Source: Streptomyces parvulus
Lineage (GTDB): Bacteria > Actinomycetota > Actinomycetes > Streptomycetales > Streptomycetaceae
Direction: 5' to 3'
Assembly: GCF_014648855.1 (NCBI RefSeq)
Contig: NZ_BMRX01000014.1
Coordinates: 1-64,000 of the forward strand
Length of the DNA stretch: 64,000 nucleotides
The notes beneath the pieces are model-generated. The model was not told where the DNA came from and did no database searches. It worked only from the letters and a program-made list of their open reading frames with translations. The position numbers were made by a program, and so were the translations under genes. This document shows, in pieces, positions 9,594 to 18,028 of the stretch (the first letter of the stretch is position 1; each line of letters opens with the position of its first letter).

Positions 9594-10675
9594 GGGCCGA
9601 TCCTTCCATGCATCCGAAAAATACGGTCGTACGCGGCGGCCAGCAGCTCCGGGTCGTGCCTCGGGGTCCCGTCGGTCCGGGCGACCGGAGCCAGTTCGAC
9701 CGCGGCGCCGAACCGTTTCGCGGCGTCGGTGAGCGAGTCACGGTCGGGCACGGCGGCCTCGTCGGCCAGCACCACGTCCAGGGCGAGTTTAGGGGCGTGT
9801 CGTCCCAAAACCTCCAAATGACGCTGCGGAGAGAAGCCCTCGGTTTCTCCGGGCTGCGGGGCGAGGTTGAGGGAGAGCACCCGGCGCGCCCTCGTCTCGG
9901 CCAGCGCGTCCAGCAGATCCGGCACCAGCAGGTGCGGGATGACCGAGGAGAACCAGGAGCCCGGGCCGAGCACCACCCAGTCGGCGTCCAGGACGGCGTC
10001 GACCGCCTCGGGCACCGCCGGCGGGGCGCCCGGCACCAGGTGCACGGACTGCACCTCGCCGGGCGTGAGCGCCACGGTCGCCTGTCCCCGCACGGTGTCC
10101 ACCTCGTCCGGGCGGCGCGGGTCGTGCCCGCGGACCAGGGCCTGCAGCTCCAGCGGGACGGCGGACATGGGCAGCACCCGCCCCTGCGCGCCGAGCAGCT
10201 TGCCGACCAGGTCCAGCGCCTGGACGTGGTCGCCGAGCTGCTCCCACAGAGCGACGATCAGCAGGTTGCCGACCGCGTGCTCGTGCAGGTCGCCCTGGGA
10301 CTGGAAGCGGTGCTGGATGACGCGGGCCCAGGTCTGGCCCCAGTCGTCGTCGCCGCACAGCGCGGCCAGCGCCTTGCGCAGGTCGCCGGGCGGGAGGACG
10401 CCCAGCTCGTCGCGCAGGCGGCCGCTGGAACCGCCGTCGTCGGCCACGGTGACGACGGCGGTGAGGTCGCCGGTGATCCGGCGCAGTGCGGCGAGCGAGG
10501 CGGACAGGCCCATGCCGCCGCCGAGGGCGACGACCTTGGGCTGGGCGCCCCGGCGGCGCGGCCTGCCGCCGCGCGCCTGTTCGGGCCGGGCGGCACGGGT
10601 CTCGGCGGGTCTGCCGCCGCGTCCCTCGGGCACCACCCGGCGCAGCCTGCTCAGCCGCGGAGTGCGTCCAGTCAT
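9584..10675 (-). CDS. yvcK: YvcK/CofD-family protein (gluconeogenesis factor)
   Basis: Homologues bind UDP-sugars and influence carbon metabolism and cell-wall synthesis. The conserved position between rapZ and whiA is diagnostic. After about 45 basic, low-complexity residues (MTGRTPRLSRLRR...) comes the nucleotide-binding start KVVALGGGMGLSASLAALR, then VADDGGSSGRLRDELGVLPPGD and GPGSWFSSVIPHLL, typical of the CofD-like fold. ATG 10675 overlaps the rapZ stop as ATGA. It makes 363 residues, slightly longer than usual because of the basic extension, whose role is unknown. The biochemical activity cannot be read from the sequence. Confidence 0.92.
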   Translation of the reverse strand: MTGRTPRLSRLRRVVPEGRGGRPAETRAARPEQARGGRPRRRGAQPKVVALGGGMGLSASLAALRRITGDLTAVVTVADDGGSSGRLRDELGVLPPGDLRKALAALCGDDDWGQTWARVIQHRFQSQGDLHEHAVGNLLIVALWEQLGDHVQALDLVGKLLGAQGRVLPMSAVPLELQALVRGHDPRRPDEVDTVRGQATVALTPGEVQSVHLVPGAPPAVPEAVDAVLDADWVVLGPGSWFSSVIPHLLVPDLLDALAETRARRVLSLNLAPQPGETEGFSPQRHLEVLGRHAPKLALDVVLADEAAVPDRDSLTDAAKRFGAAVELAPVARTDGTPRHDPELLAAAYDRIFRMHGRIGPWR

Positions 10676-11688
10676 TCCCGTCCCATGTCCCGGTGGACGA
10701 CCACCGTCTCCACGCCCTCGGCGGCGAGCCGGGCGGCGAGCTTCTCCGACATGGCCACGGACCGGTGCTTGCCGCCCGTACAGCCGACGGCCACGGTCAC
10801 GTAGCGCTTGCCCTCCCGACGGTAGCCCGCGGCGATCAGCTGGAGCAGCTCGGCGTAGCGGTCGAGGAACTCCTTGGCGCCCGGCTGGTTGAGGACGTAC
10901 GAGGACACCTCCTCGTTCAGGCCGGTGAAGGGGCGCAGCTCCGGGACCCAGTGCGGGTTGGGCAGGAACCGCATGTCCACGACCAGGTCGGCGTCGACCG
11001 GAAGGCCGTACTTGAAGCCGAAGGACATCACCGTGGCCCGCAGCTCGGGCTCCTCCTCGCCCGCGAACTGGGCGTCCATCTTGGCGCGCAGCTCGTGGAC
11101 GTTGAGGCTGGAGGTGTCGATCACCAGGTCGGCGTCGCCGCGCAGCTCGCGCAGCAGTTCCCGCTCGGCGGCGATGCCGTCGACGATGCGGCCGTCGCCC
11201 TGGAGGGGGTGCGGGCGGCGCACCGACTCGAAGCGGCGCACCAGCGCCTCGTCGGAGGACTCCAGGAAGACGATCCGCCGGGTGACGCCGCGGGTGTCGA
11301 GGTCCGCCAGCGACTCGCGCAGGTTGTCGAAGAAGCGCCGGCCGCGGACGTCGACGACGACCGCGATCCGGGCCACGTTGCCCTGGGAGCGGGCGCCGAG
11401 CTCCACCATGGTGGGGATCAGGGCGGGCGGCAGGTTGTCGACGACGAACCAGCCGAGGTCCTCCAGACACTTCGCGGCCGTCGAGCGGCCCGCTCCGGAC
11501 ATGCCGGAGATGATCACCAGCTCGGGGATGGCCGCCTCGTGCGCCCCGGCTGCTTCCTTGCCCGTACTCACCTGTGCTCCGTCGTCCTGGCCGGCCTCGG
11601 GGCCGGCCGTCTGCGGGCCGGCGTCCTCGCCGGTCGTGCGATGGGTCTGTTCTCGTCCCGGTGTGGGCTGTGCCTCGTGCTCGGTCAT
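10672..11688 (-). CDS. rapZ: RapZ-family nucleotide-binding protein (RNase adaptor family)
   Basis: The family (YvcJ/RapZ) has a P-loop N-terminal domain and a C-terminal domain that in E. coli guides RNase E to a small RNA and binds GlcN6P; the actinobacterial role is less clear. The 338-residue protein has GMSGAGRST at 62-70 as Walker A, preceded by a 55-residue acidic and polar N-terminal extension, then DNLPPALIPTMVELG, and a C-terminal GCTGGKHRSVAM motif typical of the family. ATG 11688 overlaps the uvrC stop by ATGA and its stop overlaps yvcK, so the operon is tightly coupled. The N-terminal extension looks lineage-specific. Confidence 0.93.
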   Translation of the reverse strand: MTEHEAQPTPGREQTHRTTGEDAGPQTAGPEAGQDDGAQVSTGKEAAGAHEAAIPELVIISGMSGAGRSTAAKCLEDLGWFVVDNLPPALIPTMVELGARSQGNVARIAVVVDVRGRRFFDNLRESLADLDTRGVTRRIVFLESSDEALVRRFESVRRPHPLQGDGRIVDGIAAERELLRELRGDADLVIDTSSLNVHELRAKMDAQFAGEEEPELRATVMSFGFKYGLPVDADLVVDMRFLPNPHWVPELRPFTGLNEEVSSYVLNQPGAKEFLDRYAELLQLIAAGYRREGKRYVTVAVGCTGGKHRSVAMSEKLAARLAAEGVETVVVHRDMGRE

Positions 11689-13973
11689 CTCTCCTGCCCC
11701 CGTCGTTCGTCCGGGGTGCCCGCGGACACGGGCTCCCCCGGGGCGTCCTCCGTCGTCTCGGGCGCCCCGTCCTCGTCATCCATGATCTCTCCGGTGGCCG
11801 TGTTCACGGCAGGGGTGGCCGGGGCGGACCGGGCGAGGGCCACGGCGACCGTCTCGGCCGTCTTGCGGCCTATGCCGGGCACCTCGCAGATCTGGTCGAT
11901 CGTCGCCGACCGCAGCTTCTTCACGGAACCGAAGTGCTTGATCAGCGCCTGCTTGCGGGTCTCCCCCAGCCCCGGCACGTCGTCCAGCGGGCTGGAGCGG
12001 AAGCGCTTGGCCCGCTTGGTGCGCTGATAGGTGATCGCGAAGCGGTGCGCCTCGTCGCGGACCCGCTGGAGCAGGTACAGGCCCTCGCTGGTGCGCGGCA
12101 GGACGACCGGGTCGTCCTCGCGGGGCAGCCAGACCTCCTCCAGCCGCTTGGCGAGGCCGCAGACGGCGATGTCGTCGATGCCGAGCTCGTCCAGGGCCCG
12201 CTGGGCGGCCGCGACCTGCGGCTGTCCGCCGTCGACGACGACGAGCTGGGGCGGGTAGGCGAACCGCTTGGGCCGGCCGTCCTCGTCCTTGAGGGCGGGT
12301 CCGTCGGTGAGGGCGAGGTCGTCGGCGGCCTCGTGGCCGGGAACGGTTTGACGGCCGGGCGCGGCTTCCTGGCCGGAAGCGGCTTCGTGCCCGCAAGCGG
12401 CATCGTGGCCGGAGGTGGCCGTGTGGCCGGGCACGGGCTGGTGGCCGGACTCGGCTTCGGCGCGGGGCGCGGCGAGGCTCCCGGGCGTGGCGCCGGGGTC
12501 CGTGCCGGGGCGGCCGTCCGCCCGCGGAGTGCCCTCGCCGGAGTTCTCCCCGTCCGCCCACTCGCCGGTCCGCTCCTTCTCGGCGAGGTAGCGGCGGAAG
12601 CGGCGGGTGATGACCTCGTGCATGGAACGGACGTCGTCCTGTCCCCTGAAGCCCTTGATCTGGAACCGCCGGTATTCGCTCTTCCGGGCCAGTCCGTCCT
12701 CGAAGACGACCATGGAGGCCACCACGTCGTCGCCCTGGAGGTGGGAGATGTCGTAGCACTCGATCCGCAGCGGGGCGCTGTCCAGGTCGAGCGCGTCGGC
12801 GATCTCCTCCAGTGCGCGCGAGCGCGTCGTCAGGTCGGAGGCGCGCTTGGTCTTGTGCAGGACGAGCGCCTGCTGGGCGTTGCGCTGGACCGTCTCCATC
12901 AGCGCCTTCTTGTCGCCGCGCTGCGGGATGCGCAGCGACACGCCGGAGCCGCGGCGGTCGGTCAGCCACTCCTGGACGGGCTCCACCGGATCGGGCAGCG
13001 CGGGGACCAGGACCTCCTTGGGCACCGCGTCCCCGGTCTCCTCCCCGTAGAGCTGCTGGAGGGCGTGCTCGACCAGGGCGCCGGTGGAGATCTCCTCCAC
13101 CTTGTCCGTGACCCAGCCGCGCTGGCCCCGCACGCGTCCGCCGCGCACGTGGAAGATCTGGACGGCGGCCTCCAGCTCGTCCTCCGCGACCGCGATCAGG
13201 TCGGCGTCCGTGGCGTCGGCGAGCACGACCGCGCTCTTCTCCATGGCCTTCCGGAGCGCCCCGATGTCGTCGCGCAGGCGCGCCGCGCGCTCGTACTCCA
13301 TGTCCTCGGCGGCTTCGCCCATCTTCCGCTCCAGGCGGCGGAGGTAGGTGCCGGTGCGGCCGGCCATGAAGTCGCAGAACTCCTCGGCCAGCTCCCGGTG
13401 GTCCTCGGCGGAGATCCGCTCCACACAGGGGGCCGAGCACTTGCCGATGTAGCCGAGCAGGCAGGGGCGGCCCGTACGGGCGGCGTTCTTGAAGACCCCG
13501 GCGGAGCAGGTGCGCACCGGGAAGACGCGCAGCAGCAGGTCGACGGTGTCGCGGATCGCCCAGGCGTGCCCGTACGGCCCGAAGTAGCGCACGCCCTTCT
13601 TCTTGTGTCCGCGCATCACCTGGACGCGCGGGAACTCCTCGTTCATCGTGACCGCGAGATACGGATAGCTCTTGTCGTCGCGGTACTTGACGTTGAACCG
13701 GGGGTCGTACTCCTTGATCCAGGAGTACTCCAGCTGGAGCGCCTCCACCTCCGTGGACACCACGGTCCACTCCACGGACGCGGCCGTGGTGACCATGGTG
13801 CGGGTGCGCGGGTGCAGGTTCGCCAGGTCCTGGAAGTAGTTCGCCAGGCGCTGGCGCAGGCTCTTCGCCTTTCCGACGTAGATCACCCGGCGGTGCTCGT
13901 CACGGAACCTGTACACCCCCGGGGAGTCCGGGATCTCACCCGGCCTGGGGCGGTAGCTGGAGGGGTCGGCCAT
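11685..13973 (-). CDS. uvrC: Excinuclease ABC subunit C
   Basis: Endonuclease making both incisions in nucleotide excision repair with UvrB. The 762-residue protein has the GIY-YIG nuclease near residues 15-95 (SPGVYRF, IYVGKAKSL), a UVR motif (MEYERAARLRDD), the RNase H-like 3' nuclease domain starting at VVVDGG, and tandem HhH motifs near the end (VPGLGETR, VPGIGRKTAE). It is longer than the usual 600-700 residues, partly because of a 42-residue insert of seven hexapeptide repeats (residues 509-550) just before the RNase H-like domain. The ATG lies 7 nt from a TAGGGT -10 box, so the mRNA is probably leaderless. First gene of the uvrC-rapZ-yvcK-whiA operon; uvrA and uvrB are elsewhere in the window. 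Confidence 0.97.
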   Translation of the reverse strand: MADPSSYRPRPGEIPDSPGVYRFRDEHRRVIYVGKAKSLRQRLANYFQDLANLHPRTRTMVTTAASVEWTVVSTEVEALQLEYSWIKEYDPRFNVKYRDDKSYPYLAVTMNEEFPRVQVMRGHKKKGVRYFGPYGHAWAIRDTVDLLLRVFPVRTCSAGVFKNAARTGRPCLLGYIGKCSAPCVERISAEDHRELAEEFCDFMAGRTGTYLRRLERKMGEAAEDMEYERAARLRDDIGALRKAMEKSAVVLADATDADLIAVAEDELEAAVQIFHVRGGRVRGQRGWVTDKVEEISTGALVEHALQQLYGEETGDAVPKEVLVPALPDPVEPVQEWLTDRRGSGVSLRIPQRGDKKALMETVQRNAQQALVLHKTKRASDLTTRSRALEEIADALDLDSAPLRIECYDISHLQGDDVVASMVVFEDGLARKSEYRRFQIKGFRGQDDVRSMHEVITRRFRRYLAEKERTGEWADGENSGEGTPRADGRPGTDPGATPGSLAAPRAEAESGHQPVPGHTATSGHDAACGHEAASGQEAAPGRQTVPGHEAADDLALTDGPALKDEDGRPKRFAYPPQLVVVDGGQPQVAAAQRALDELGIDDIAVCGLAKRLEEVWLPREDDPVVLPRTSEGLYLLQRVRDEAHRFAITYQRTKRAKRFRSSPLDDVPGLGETRKQALIKHFGSVKKLRSATIDQICEVPGIGRKTAETVAVALARSAPATPAVNTATGEIMDDEDGAPETTEDAPGEPVSAGTPDERRGQER
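12324..12449 (-). repeat. Seven in-frame 18-bp tandem repeats inside uvrC
   Basis: Coding-strand units translate as SGHQPV, PGHTAT, SGHDAA, CGHEAA, SGQEAA, PGRQTV, PGHEAA, which is 7 x 6 residues (7 x 18 bp). The repeats sit in a hydrophilic linker before the RNase H-like domain of UvrC. Unit divergence suggests an old expansion. Confidence 0.85.
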
Positions 13974-14325
13974 GACTCACACCCTACTGGCGAGGGCCGA
14001 CACTCCGGCCGGGCTGTGGACGACGGGGCGGGCCCCTGTGGACGGCCGCCGGAACGGCCCGGCGCGGACGGTCCGGGACCGGCCGGTCACACCGCGTGCC
14101 CCCGGGGCGGTGGGCCCGTGCGTTCTCGGCCAGGACCGGGTGGCGGTCGGGCGCCAGGTGTTGTCGGGACTAGGTCAACACGCTTCAATGCGGGGGGACT
14201 CGGGGCCCTGAAGCACGGCCTGCGGATGTGAAGACCGCTGCGCCGCGACCGGGGGATGGCGGCCCCGGCCGATCCTCGCCGAACGGTCTGACCAGCCGTC
14301 GTGAACTTCACAGAAAGGCCCCTGC
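13974..14325. other. 352-bp intergenic region between uvrC and the XRE regulator
   Basis: No gene is supported here. On the uvrC side are a TAGGGT -10 box and a degenerate DNA-damage motif. On the other side GTGTTG (14158-14163) and CAACAC (14176-14181) form a 6-bp inverted repeat with a 12-nt spacer that could be an operator. A short GTGAAcTTCAC palindrome lies close to the XRE start. The rest is featureless GC-rich sequence. Confidence 0.5.
13981..14003 (-). promoter_or_regulatory. uvrC promoter with a degenerate PafBC-type motif; leaderless
   Basis: On the minus strand GTGTCGGCC-N8-TAGGGT matches 6 of 9 positions of TTGTCRGTG-N8-TAnnnT, including the TGTCGG core and exact spacing. TAGGGT ends 7 nt before the uvrC ATG, predicting a leaderless transcript. 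Confidence 0.45.
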
Positions 14326-15276
14326 ATGCCGCACGCCACACCGTCCGCGGACTTCGCCACCGCGGAACTCGACTCGGCCCTGCGCGGTGGCCCCTTCCAC
14401 GTCGCCCTGCGCGCGGCCATCGCCGCCCGCGGGCTGCCGCTGCAGCGCGTGCAGCACCACCTGTCGCGCCACGGGGTGAAGGTGGGCGTCACCAGCCTCA
14501 GCTACTGGCAGCAGGGCGCCCGGCGCCCGCAGCGCCCCGAGTCGCTGCGGGCCGTGCGGGCTCTGGAGGAGATACTCCAACTGCCCGAGGAATCGCTGAT
14601 CCGCCTGCTCGCCGAGGCCGACGAGGACTCCCCCGAAAGGCGGCCCGCGGCCCGCTCCTACCGCGCACACCTGGCGGCTTCGGACGTCCTGGACCGGCTG
14701 CTGGCCGACCTGGGGCAGCCCGCGCCGGACGGCGGGGTGCACATCCTCGGACACCACGAGGTGATCCGCGTGGGAGCACGCCGCGAGCTGGCGGGGCGGG
14801 AGTCGCACCACATCGTCCGCGCCCACCGCGACGGCGTGGACCGCTTCGTCGCCGTCCACTACGGCGATCCGGGGTGCTCTCCCGCGCGGATGACCGTGCA
14901 CGCGCTGGAGAACTGCCGCACGGGACGCGTCCGCGTCCACCACGACACCGGTCTGCTCGTGACCGAGGTGCTGTTCGACACGCGGCTGCGCGCCGGCGAC
15001 ACCCACCTCTTCCGCTACGGCGTGGAGGACGGTACGGCGGGGGTGTCGCGGGAGTACGTGCGCGGGTTCGGTTCGGCGGGCGGGCAGTACGCGCTCCAGG
15101 TGCGCTTCGACGCCGCGGCCCTGCCGGTGCGCTGCCACCGCTTCACCCAGCACTCCCCCGCGGCGCCTCGCGGCGGCCGGCAGGAGCTGCCCCTCAGCGG
15201 CCCGCACCACTCGGTGCACCTGGTGGAGCCGCGGGCGCGGACCGGGATGCTGGGCATCGGGTGGGACTGGGAGTAG
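14326..15276 (+). CDS. XRE-like helix-turn-helix regulator, Streptomyces type
   Basis: Probable DNA-binding regulator. The first 100 residues resemble a lambda-repressor-like fold (FHVALRAAIAARGLPLQRVQHHLSRHG, then SLSYWQQGARRPQRPESLRAV), in which the SYWQQG stretch corresponds to the recognition-helix and following-turn region. The other 200 residues are not a domain I can name; they contain many His, Arg and Val residues and no membrane segment. AAAGG lies 7 nt before the ATG. It is divergent from uvrC across 352 bp and converges on the Rieske gene. The target is unknown; a short inverted repeat upstream (14158-14181) may be an autoregulatory site. Confidence 0.7.
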   Translation: MPHATPSADFATAELDSALRGGPFHVALRAAIAARGLPLQRVQHHLSRHGVKVGVTSLSYWQQGARRPQRPESLRAVRALEEILQLPEESLIRLLAEADEDSPERRPAARSYRAHLAASDVLDRLLADLGQPAPDGGVHILGHHEVIRVGARRELAGRESHHIVRAHRDGVDRFVAVHYGDPGCSPARMTVHALENCRTGRVRVHHDTGLLVTEVLFDTRLRAGDTHLFRYGVEDGTAGVSREYVRGFGSAGGQYALQVRFDAAALPVRCHRFTQHSPAAPRGGRQELPLSGPHHSVHLVEPRARTGMLGIGWDWE

Positions 15277-15312
15277 CCGACCGGGGCGGGCGGCGAAGGC
15301 CGGCGGCGGCCG

Positions 15313-15738
15313 TCAGGTGCCGGGGCTCGCGACGATGCGGCCCTGCTCGACCCGCACTGGGAGCTCGATGAGCGGCGCGGTCGCCGGGGCGTGCAGCACC
15401 TCGCCGGTGCGGGCGTCGAACTCGCTGCCGTGGCAGGGGCAGACCAGCTTCGTCCCCTCCAGCTTCTTGATGGGGCACCCCGCGTGCGTGCAGACCGTGC
15501 TGAACGCCTTCAGGGTGCCGTCCTCGGCCCGGCTGACCACCACGTTCCCGTCCGGGTAGAGCTTGGTGGCGCCCTTGGCGACCTCGCCCTCCGCCCCCAG
15601 CTCGACGGGCGCGGTGGGCCTGGCGGGCGCGGCACCGTCGTCGCCCGGTGAGCAGGCGGCCGCGCCCAGTGCGGCGACGGGCGTGAGGGCCGCCGTACGC
15701 AGGACGGTGCGGCGGCTCGGGACGGGGCGGCCAGGCAT
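15313..15738 (-). CDS. Tat-exported Rieske [2Fe-2S] lipoprotein
   Basis: Small Rieske protein anchored outside the membrane. It starts with a twin-arginine signal (PSRRTVLR, residues 7-14) ending in a lipobox with C29 (GAAACS), so it is likely to be a lipoprotein. The Rieske cluster ligands are C83 and H85 (CTHAGC) and C100 and H103 (CPCHGSEF); C88 and C102 form the usual disulfide pair. The 141-residue length fits the small Streptomyces Rieske lipoproteins rather than QcrA of the bc1 complex. GGAGACACC precedes the ATG. The electron partner is unknown and no redox gene is adjacent. Its promoter region faces the LacI gene and their shared 247-bp gap contains the 32-bp palindrome. Confidence 0.88.
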   Translation of the reverse strand: MPGRPVPSRRTVLRTAALTPVAALGAAACSPGDDGAAPARPTAPVELGAEGEVAKGATKLYPDGNVVVSRAEDGTLKAFSTVCTHAGCPIKKLEGTKLVCPCHGSEFDARTGEVLHAPATAPLIELPVRVEQGRIVASPGT

Positions 15739-15857
15739 GGTGTCTCCACTGTTCAGGGGGCGTGCAGGGCGACGATATCCGGCGGGCGGAGCCGCGCCGC
15801 GGGGTGGGTGAGGGCGGTCGGGGGGCGGGTGGGGGCGTGCAGGGAGCCCCAAGACGT

Positions 15858-15889
15858 GCGCGTAAACGCTTGCGCAAGCGTTTACGCGC
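15858..15889. promoter_or_regulatory. 32-bp perfect palindrome, probable LacI-family operator
   Basis: The left half GCGCGTAAACGCTTGC is followed by its exact reverse complement, centred on the CG at 15873/15874. It holds three LacI/GalR-style centres with a central CpG: AAACGCTT, TTGCGCAA and AAGCGTTT. It lies 97 bp before the LacI-type gene and 120 bp before the divergent Rieske gene. Confidence 0.8.
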
Positions 15890-15985
15890 CCCTGGCGGAT
15901 GGGGTACGGTCCCGGCCGACGCACATCCCCGCGCACCGGGCCGGTGCCGCGGCGACCGGGTGGGGCCGGGAGGAGGGGGCTACTG

Positions 15986-17086
15986 ATGCCGACCATGGCG
16001 GACGTCGCACGGAGCGCGGGCGTCTCCGTGGCGACCGTGTCGCACGTGCTCAACGACACCCGCCCGGTCCTGCCAAACACCCGACGGGCGGTGCTCGACG
16101 CCGTCGAGGAACTGGGCTACACCCCGAACACGCTCGCCCGCTCCCTGGTGACCTCCCGCACCCGTTCGATCGGACTCGCGGTGTCCGCGATCAGCAACCC
16201 CTACTTCACGGAGATCCTCCAAGGCGTCGAGGCCAGTGCCCTGGAGCACGGCTACGGCCTGCTCATCGCCGACCCGCACGACGATCCGGCGCACGAGCGC
16301 GAGGTCGTCCGGATGCTGCACGAGCGACGCGTGGACGGCATGATCGTCGCGCCCTCCGCCGAGCCGAAGGGGCTGGTCGCCTATCTCGTGCGCCATCGGG
16401 TGCCGGCGGTCTTCCTGGACCGGGTGGTCGAGGTGCCGGAGGCGGACGGCGCGCCTCGCTTCGACCAGGTCTGCGCGGAGAGCGCCGAGCCGACGGCGCG
16501 GCTGGTCGGCCATCTCACCGGACTCGGCCACCGACGCGTCGGCCTGGTCGCCGGGCGGCCGGGACTCAGCACGACGCGCGAGCGGATCACCGGGTACCGG
16601 CACGGCCTCGCGGCCGCCGGGCTGCCCTTCGACGAACGGCTGCTGGTCCACGGCGACTCCGAGGCGGACGGCGGTGCGCGGGCCAGCGCGGCCCTGCTGT
16701 CCCTGGCGGTGCCGCCCACGGCGCTGATCACGGCCAACAACGCGATGACCATCGGCGCCCTGCGCGCACTGCGGGACCGCGGCCTCTCGGTACCCGGCGA
16801 CGTCGCCCTGTGCTGCTTCGACGACTTCGCGTGGGCCGATCTCTTCACGCCCCGCCTCACCGCGATCGCCCAGCCCAGCAGGGACCTCGGCGCGCAGGCC
16901 GTCCGGCTGCTGCTGGAACGCCTCGCCGCGCCGGACCGGCCCGCCCGCACGGTGCGTCTGCCCTGCGCCTTCGTCCACCGCACGTCGTGCGGCTGCGCGG
17001 AGGAGACCGGGGAACGCGAGCCGGCCGGGGGCCGTGAAGAGTCCGAGCACGTCCAAGCCACCGCTCACGAAAGGACCCGCCCGTGA
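15986..17086 (+). CDS. LacI/GalR-family transcriptional regulator
   Basis: Sugar-responsive repressor of the LacI family. The DNA-binding headpiece is at the N-terminus (MADVARSAGVSVATVSHVLNDTRPV, residues about 4-28), followed by the hinge helix (TPNTLARSL) and a periplasmic-binding-protein-like effector domain (SIGLAVSAISNPYFTEILQGVE to about residue 340). ATG 15986 is preferred because it starts right at the headpiece and has AGGAGGGGG upstream. The stop overlaps the kinase start by 4 nt (GTGA), so repressor and kinase are co-translated. The operator is probably the palindrome at 15858-15889. The inducer is not evident, but the adjacent kinase suggests a ketose or similar sugar. Confidence 0.92.
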   Translation: MPTMADVARSAGVSVATVSHVLNDTRPVLPNTRRAVLDAVEELGYTPNTLARSLVTSRTRSIGLAVSAISNPYFTEILQGVEASALEHGYGLLIADPHDDPAHEREVVRMLHERRVDGMIVAPSAEPKGLVAYLVRHRVPAVFLDRVVEVPEADGAPRFDQVCAESAEPTARLVGHLTGLGHRRVGLVAGRPGLSTTRERITGYRHGLAAAGLPFDERLLVHGDSEADGGARASAALLSLAVPPTALITANNAMTIGALRALRDRGLSVPGDVALCCFDDFAWADLFTPRLTAIAQPSRDLGAQAVRLLLERLAAPDRPARTVRLPCAFVHRTSCGCAEETGEREPAGGREESEHVQATAHERTRP

Positions 17087-17991
17087 TCGTCGTCGCCGGT
17101 GAGGCACTGATCGACCTGGTACCGCAGGGCAGGGGCGCCCTGGCCGGGCTGCGCCCCGCCCTCGGCGGCGGCCCGTACAACACCGCCGTCGCGCTGGGCC
17201 GCCTCGGCACCCCCGCCGCCTTCTGTTCCCGCGTCTCGCGGGACGCCTTCGGCGAGGCGCTCCTCGACCGGCTGCGGGAGACGGGGGTGGACGTGGCGCC
17301 CGTGCAGCGCGGGACCGAGCCGACGACGCTCGCGGTGGCCACCGTGGACGCGGCCGGGTCGGCCGCCTACTCCTTCTACGTCGACGGAACGGCGGACCGG
17401 CTGTTCACCCTGCCCGCCGCGCTGCCGGCGGGTACCCGGGCGGTGTCCTTCGGGACCTGCTCGCTGGTGCTGGAGCCGGGCGCGAGCGCCTACGAGGGGC
17501 TGCTGCGCGAGACCGCCTCGCGGGGCGTCTTCACGGCCCTGGACCCGAACATCAGGGCCGGCCTCATTCCGGACGCGGACGCCTACCGGGCCCGGTTCGG
17601 CAGCTGGCTGCCCTCCGTGTCGCTGCTGAAGCTGTCGGAGGAGGACGCCGCGTGGCTCGGCGGCACGCCGCGGGAGTGGCTGGCGGCGGGCCCGGCGGCG
17701 GTCGTGGTCACCCGGGGCGGTGACGGGCTGACCGCGTTCACCCGCGACGGGGGCGAGTACGCGGTGCCGGGCGAGCGGGTCGATGTGGTGGACACGATCG
17801 GCGCGGGCGACACGGTGAACGCGGCTCTGCTGCACGGGCTCGCCGCTCGCGATGCCCTCGGGCCGGGCGGACTGGACGACCTCGGGTCCGACGGGTGGAC
17901 GGCGCTGCTGCGCTTCGCCGCCCGCGCGGCCGCCGTCACCTGTTCCCGCGCGGGCGCCGAGCCGCCGTACGCCCACGAGGTGGCCGTCTGA
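17083..17991 (+). CDS. PfkB-family carbohydrate kinase (fructokinase-like)
   Basis: ATP-dependent sugar kinase. The 302-residue protein has the PfkB N-terminal signature (GEALIDLVP, then LGGGPYNTAVALGRLG) and the C-terminal anion-hole/catalytic motif DTIGAGDTVNAALL, whose aspartate is the catalytic base. The pattern is closest to bacterial fructokinases. It starts with GTG overlapping the LacI stop, so it belongs to the LacI operon. No transporter is linked, so the substrate (fructose or another ketose) is inferred only from family resemblance. It converges with uvrA, with a strong bidirectional hairpin between. Confidence 0.87.
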   Translation: MIVVAGEALIDLVPQGRGALAGLRPALGGGPYNTAVALGRLGTPAAFCSRVSRDAFGEALLDRLRETGVDVAPVQRGTEPTTLAVATVDAAGSAAYSFYVDGTADRLFTLPAALPAGTRAVSFGTCSLVLEPGASAYEGLLRETASRGVFTALDPNIRAGLIPDADAYRARFGSWLPSVSLLKLSEEDAAWLGGTPREWLAAGPAAVVVTRGGDGLTAFTRDGGEYAVPGERVDVVDTIGAGDTVNAALLHGLAARDALGPGGLDDLGSDGWTALLRFAARAAAVTCSRAGAEPPYAHEVAV

Positions 17992-18028
17992 CGGCATCGC
18001 GCCGGGCGGGACCGGTGCGGGACGCGTG

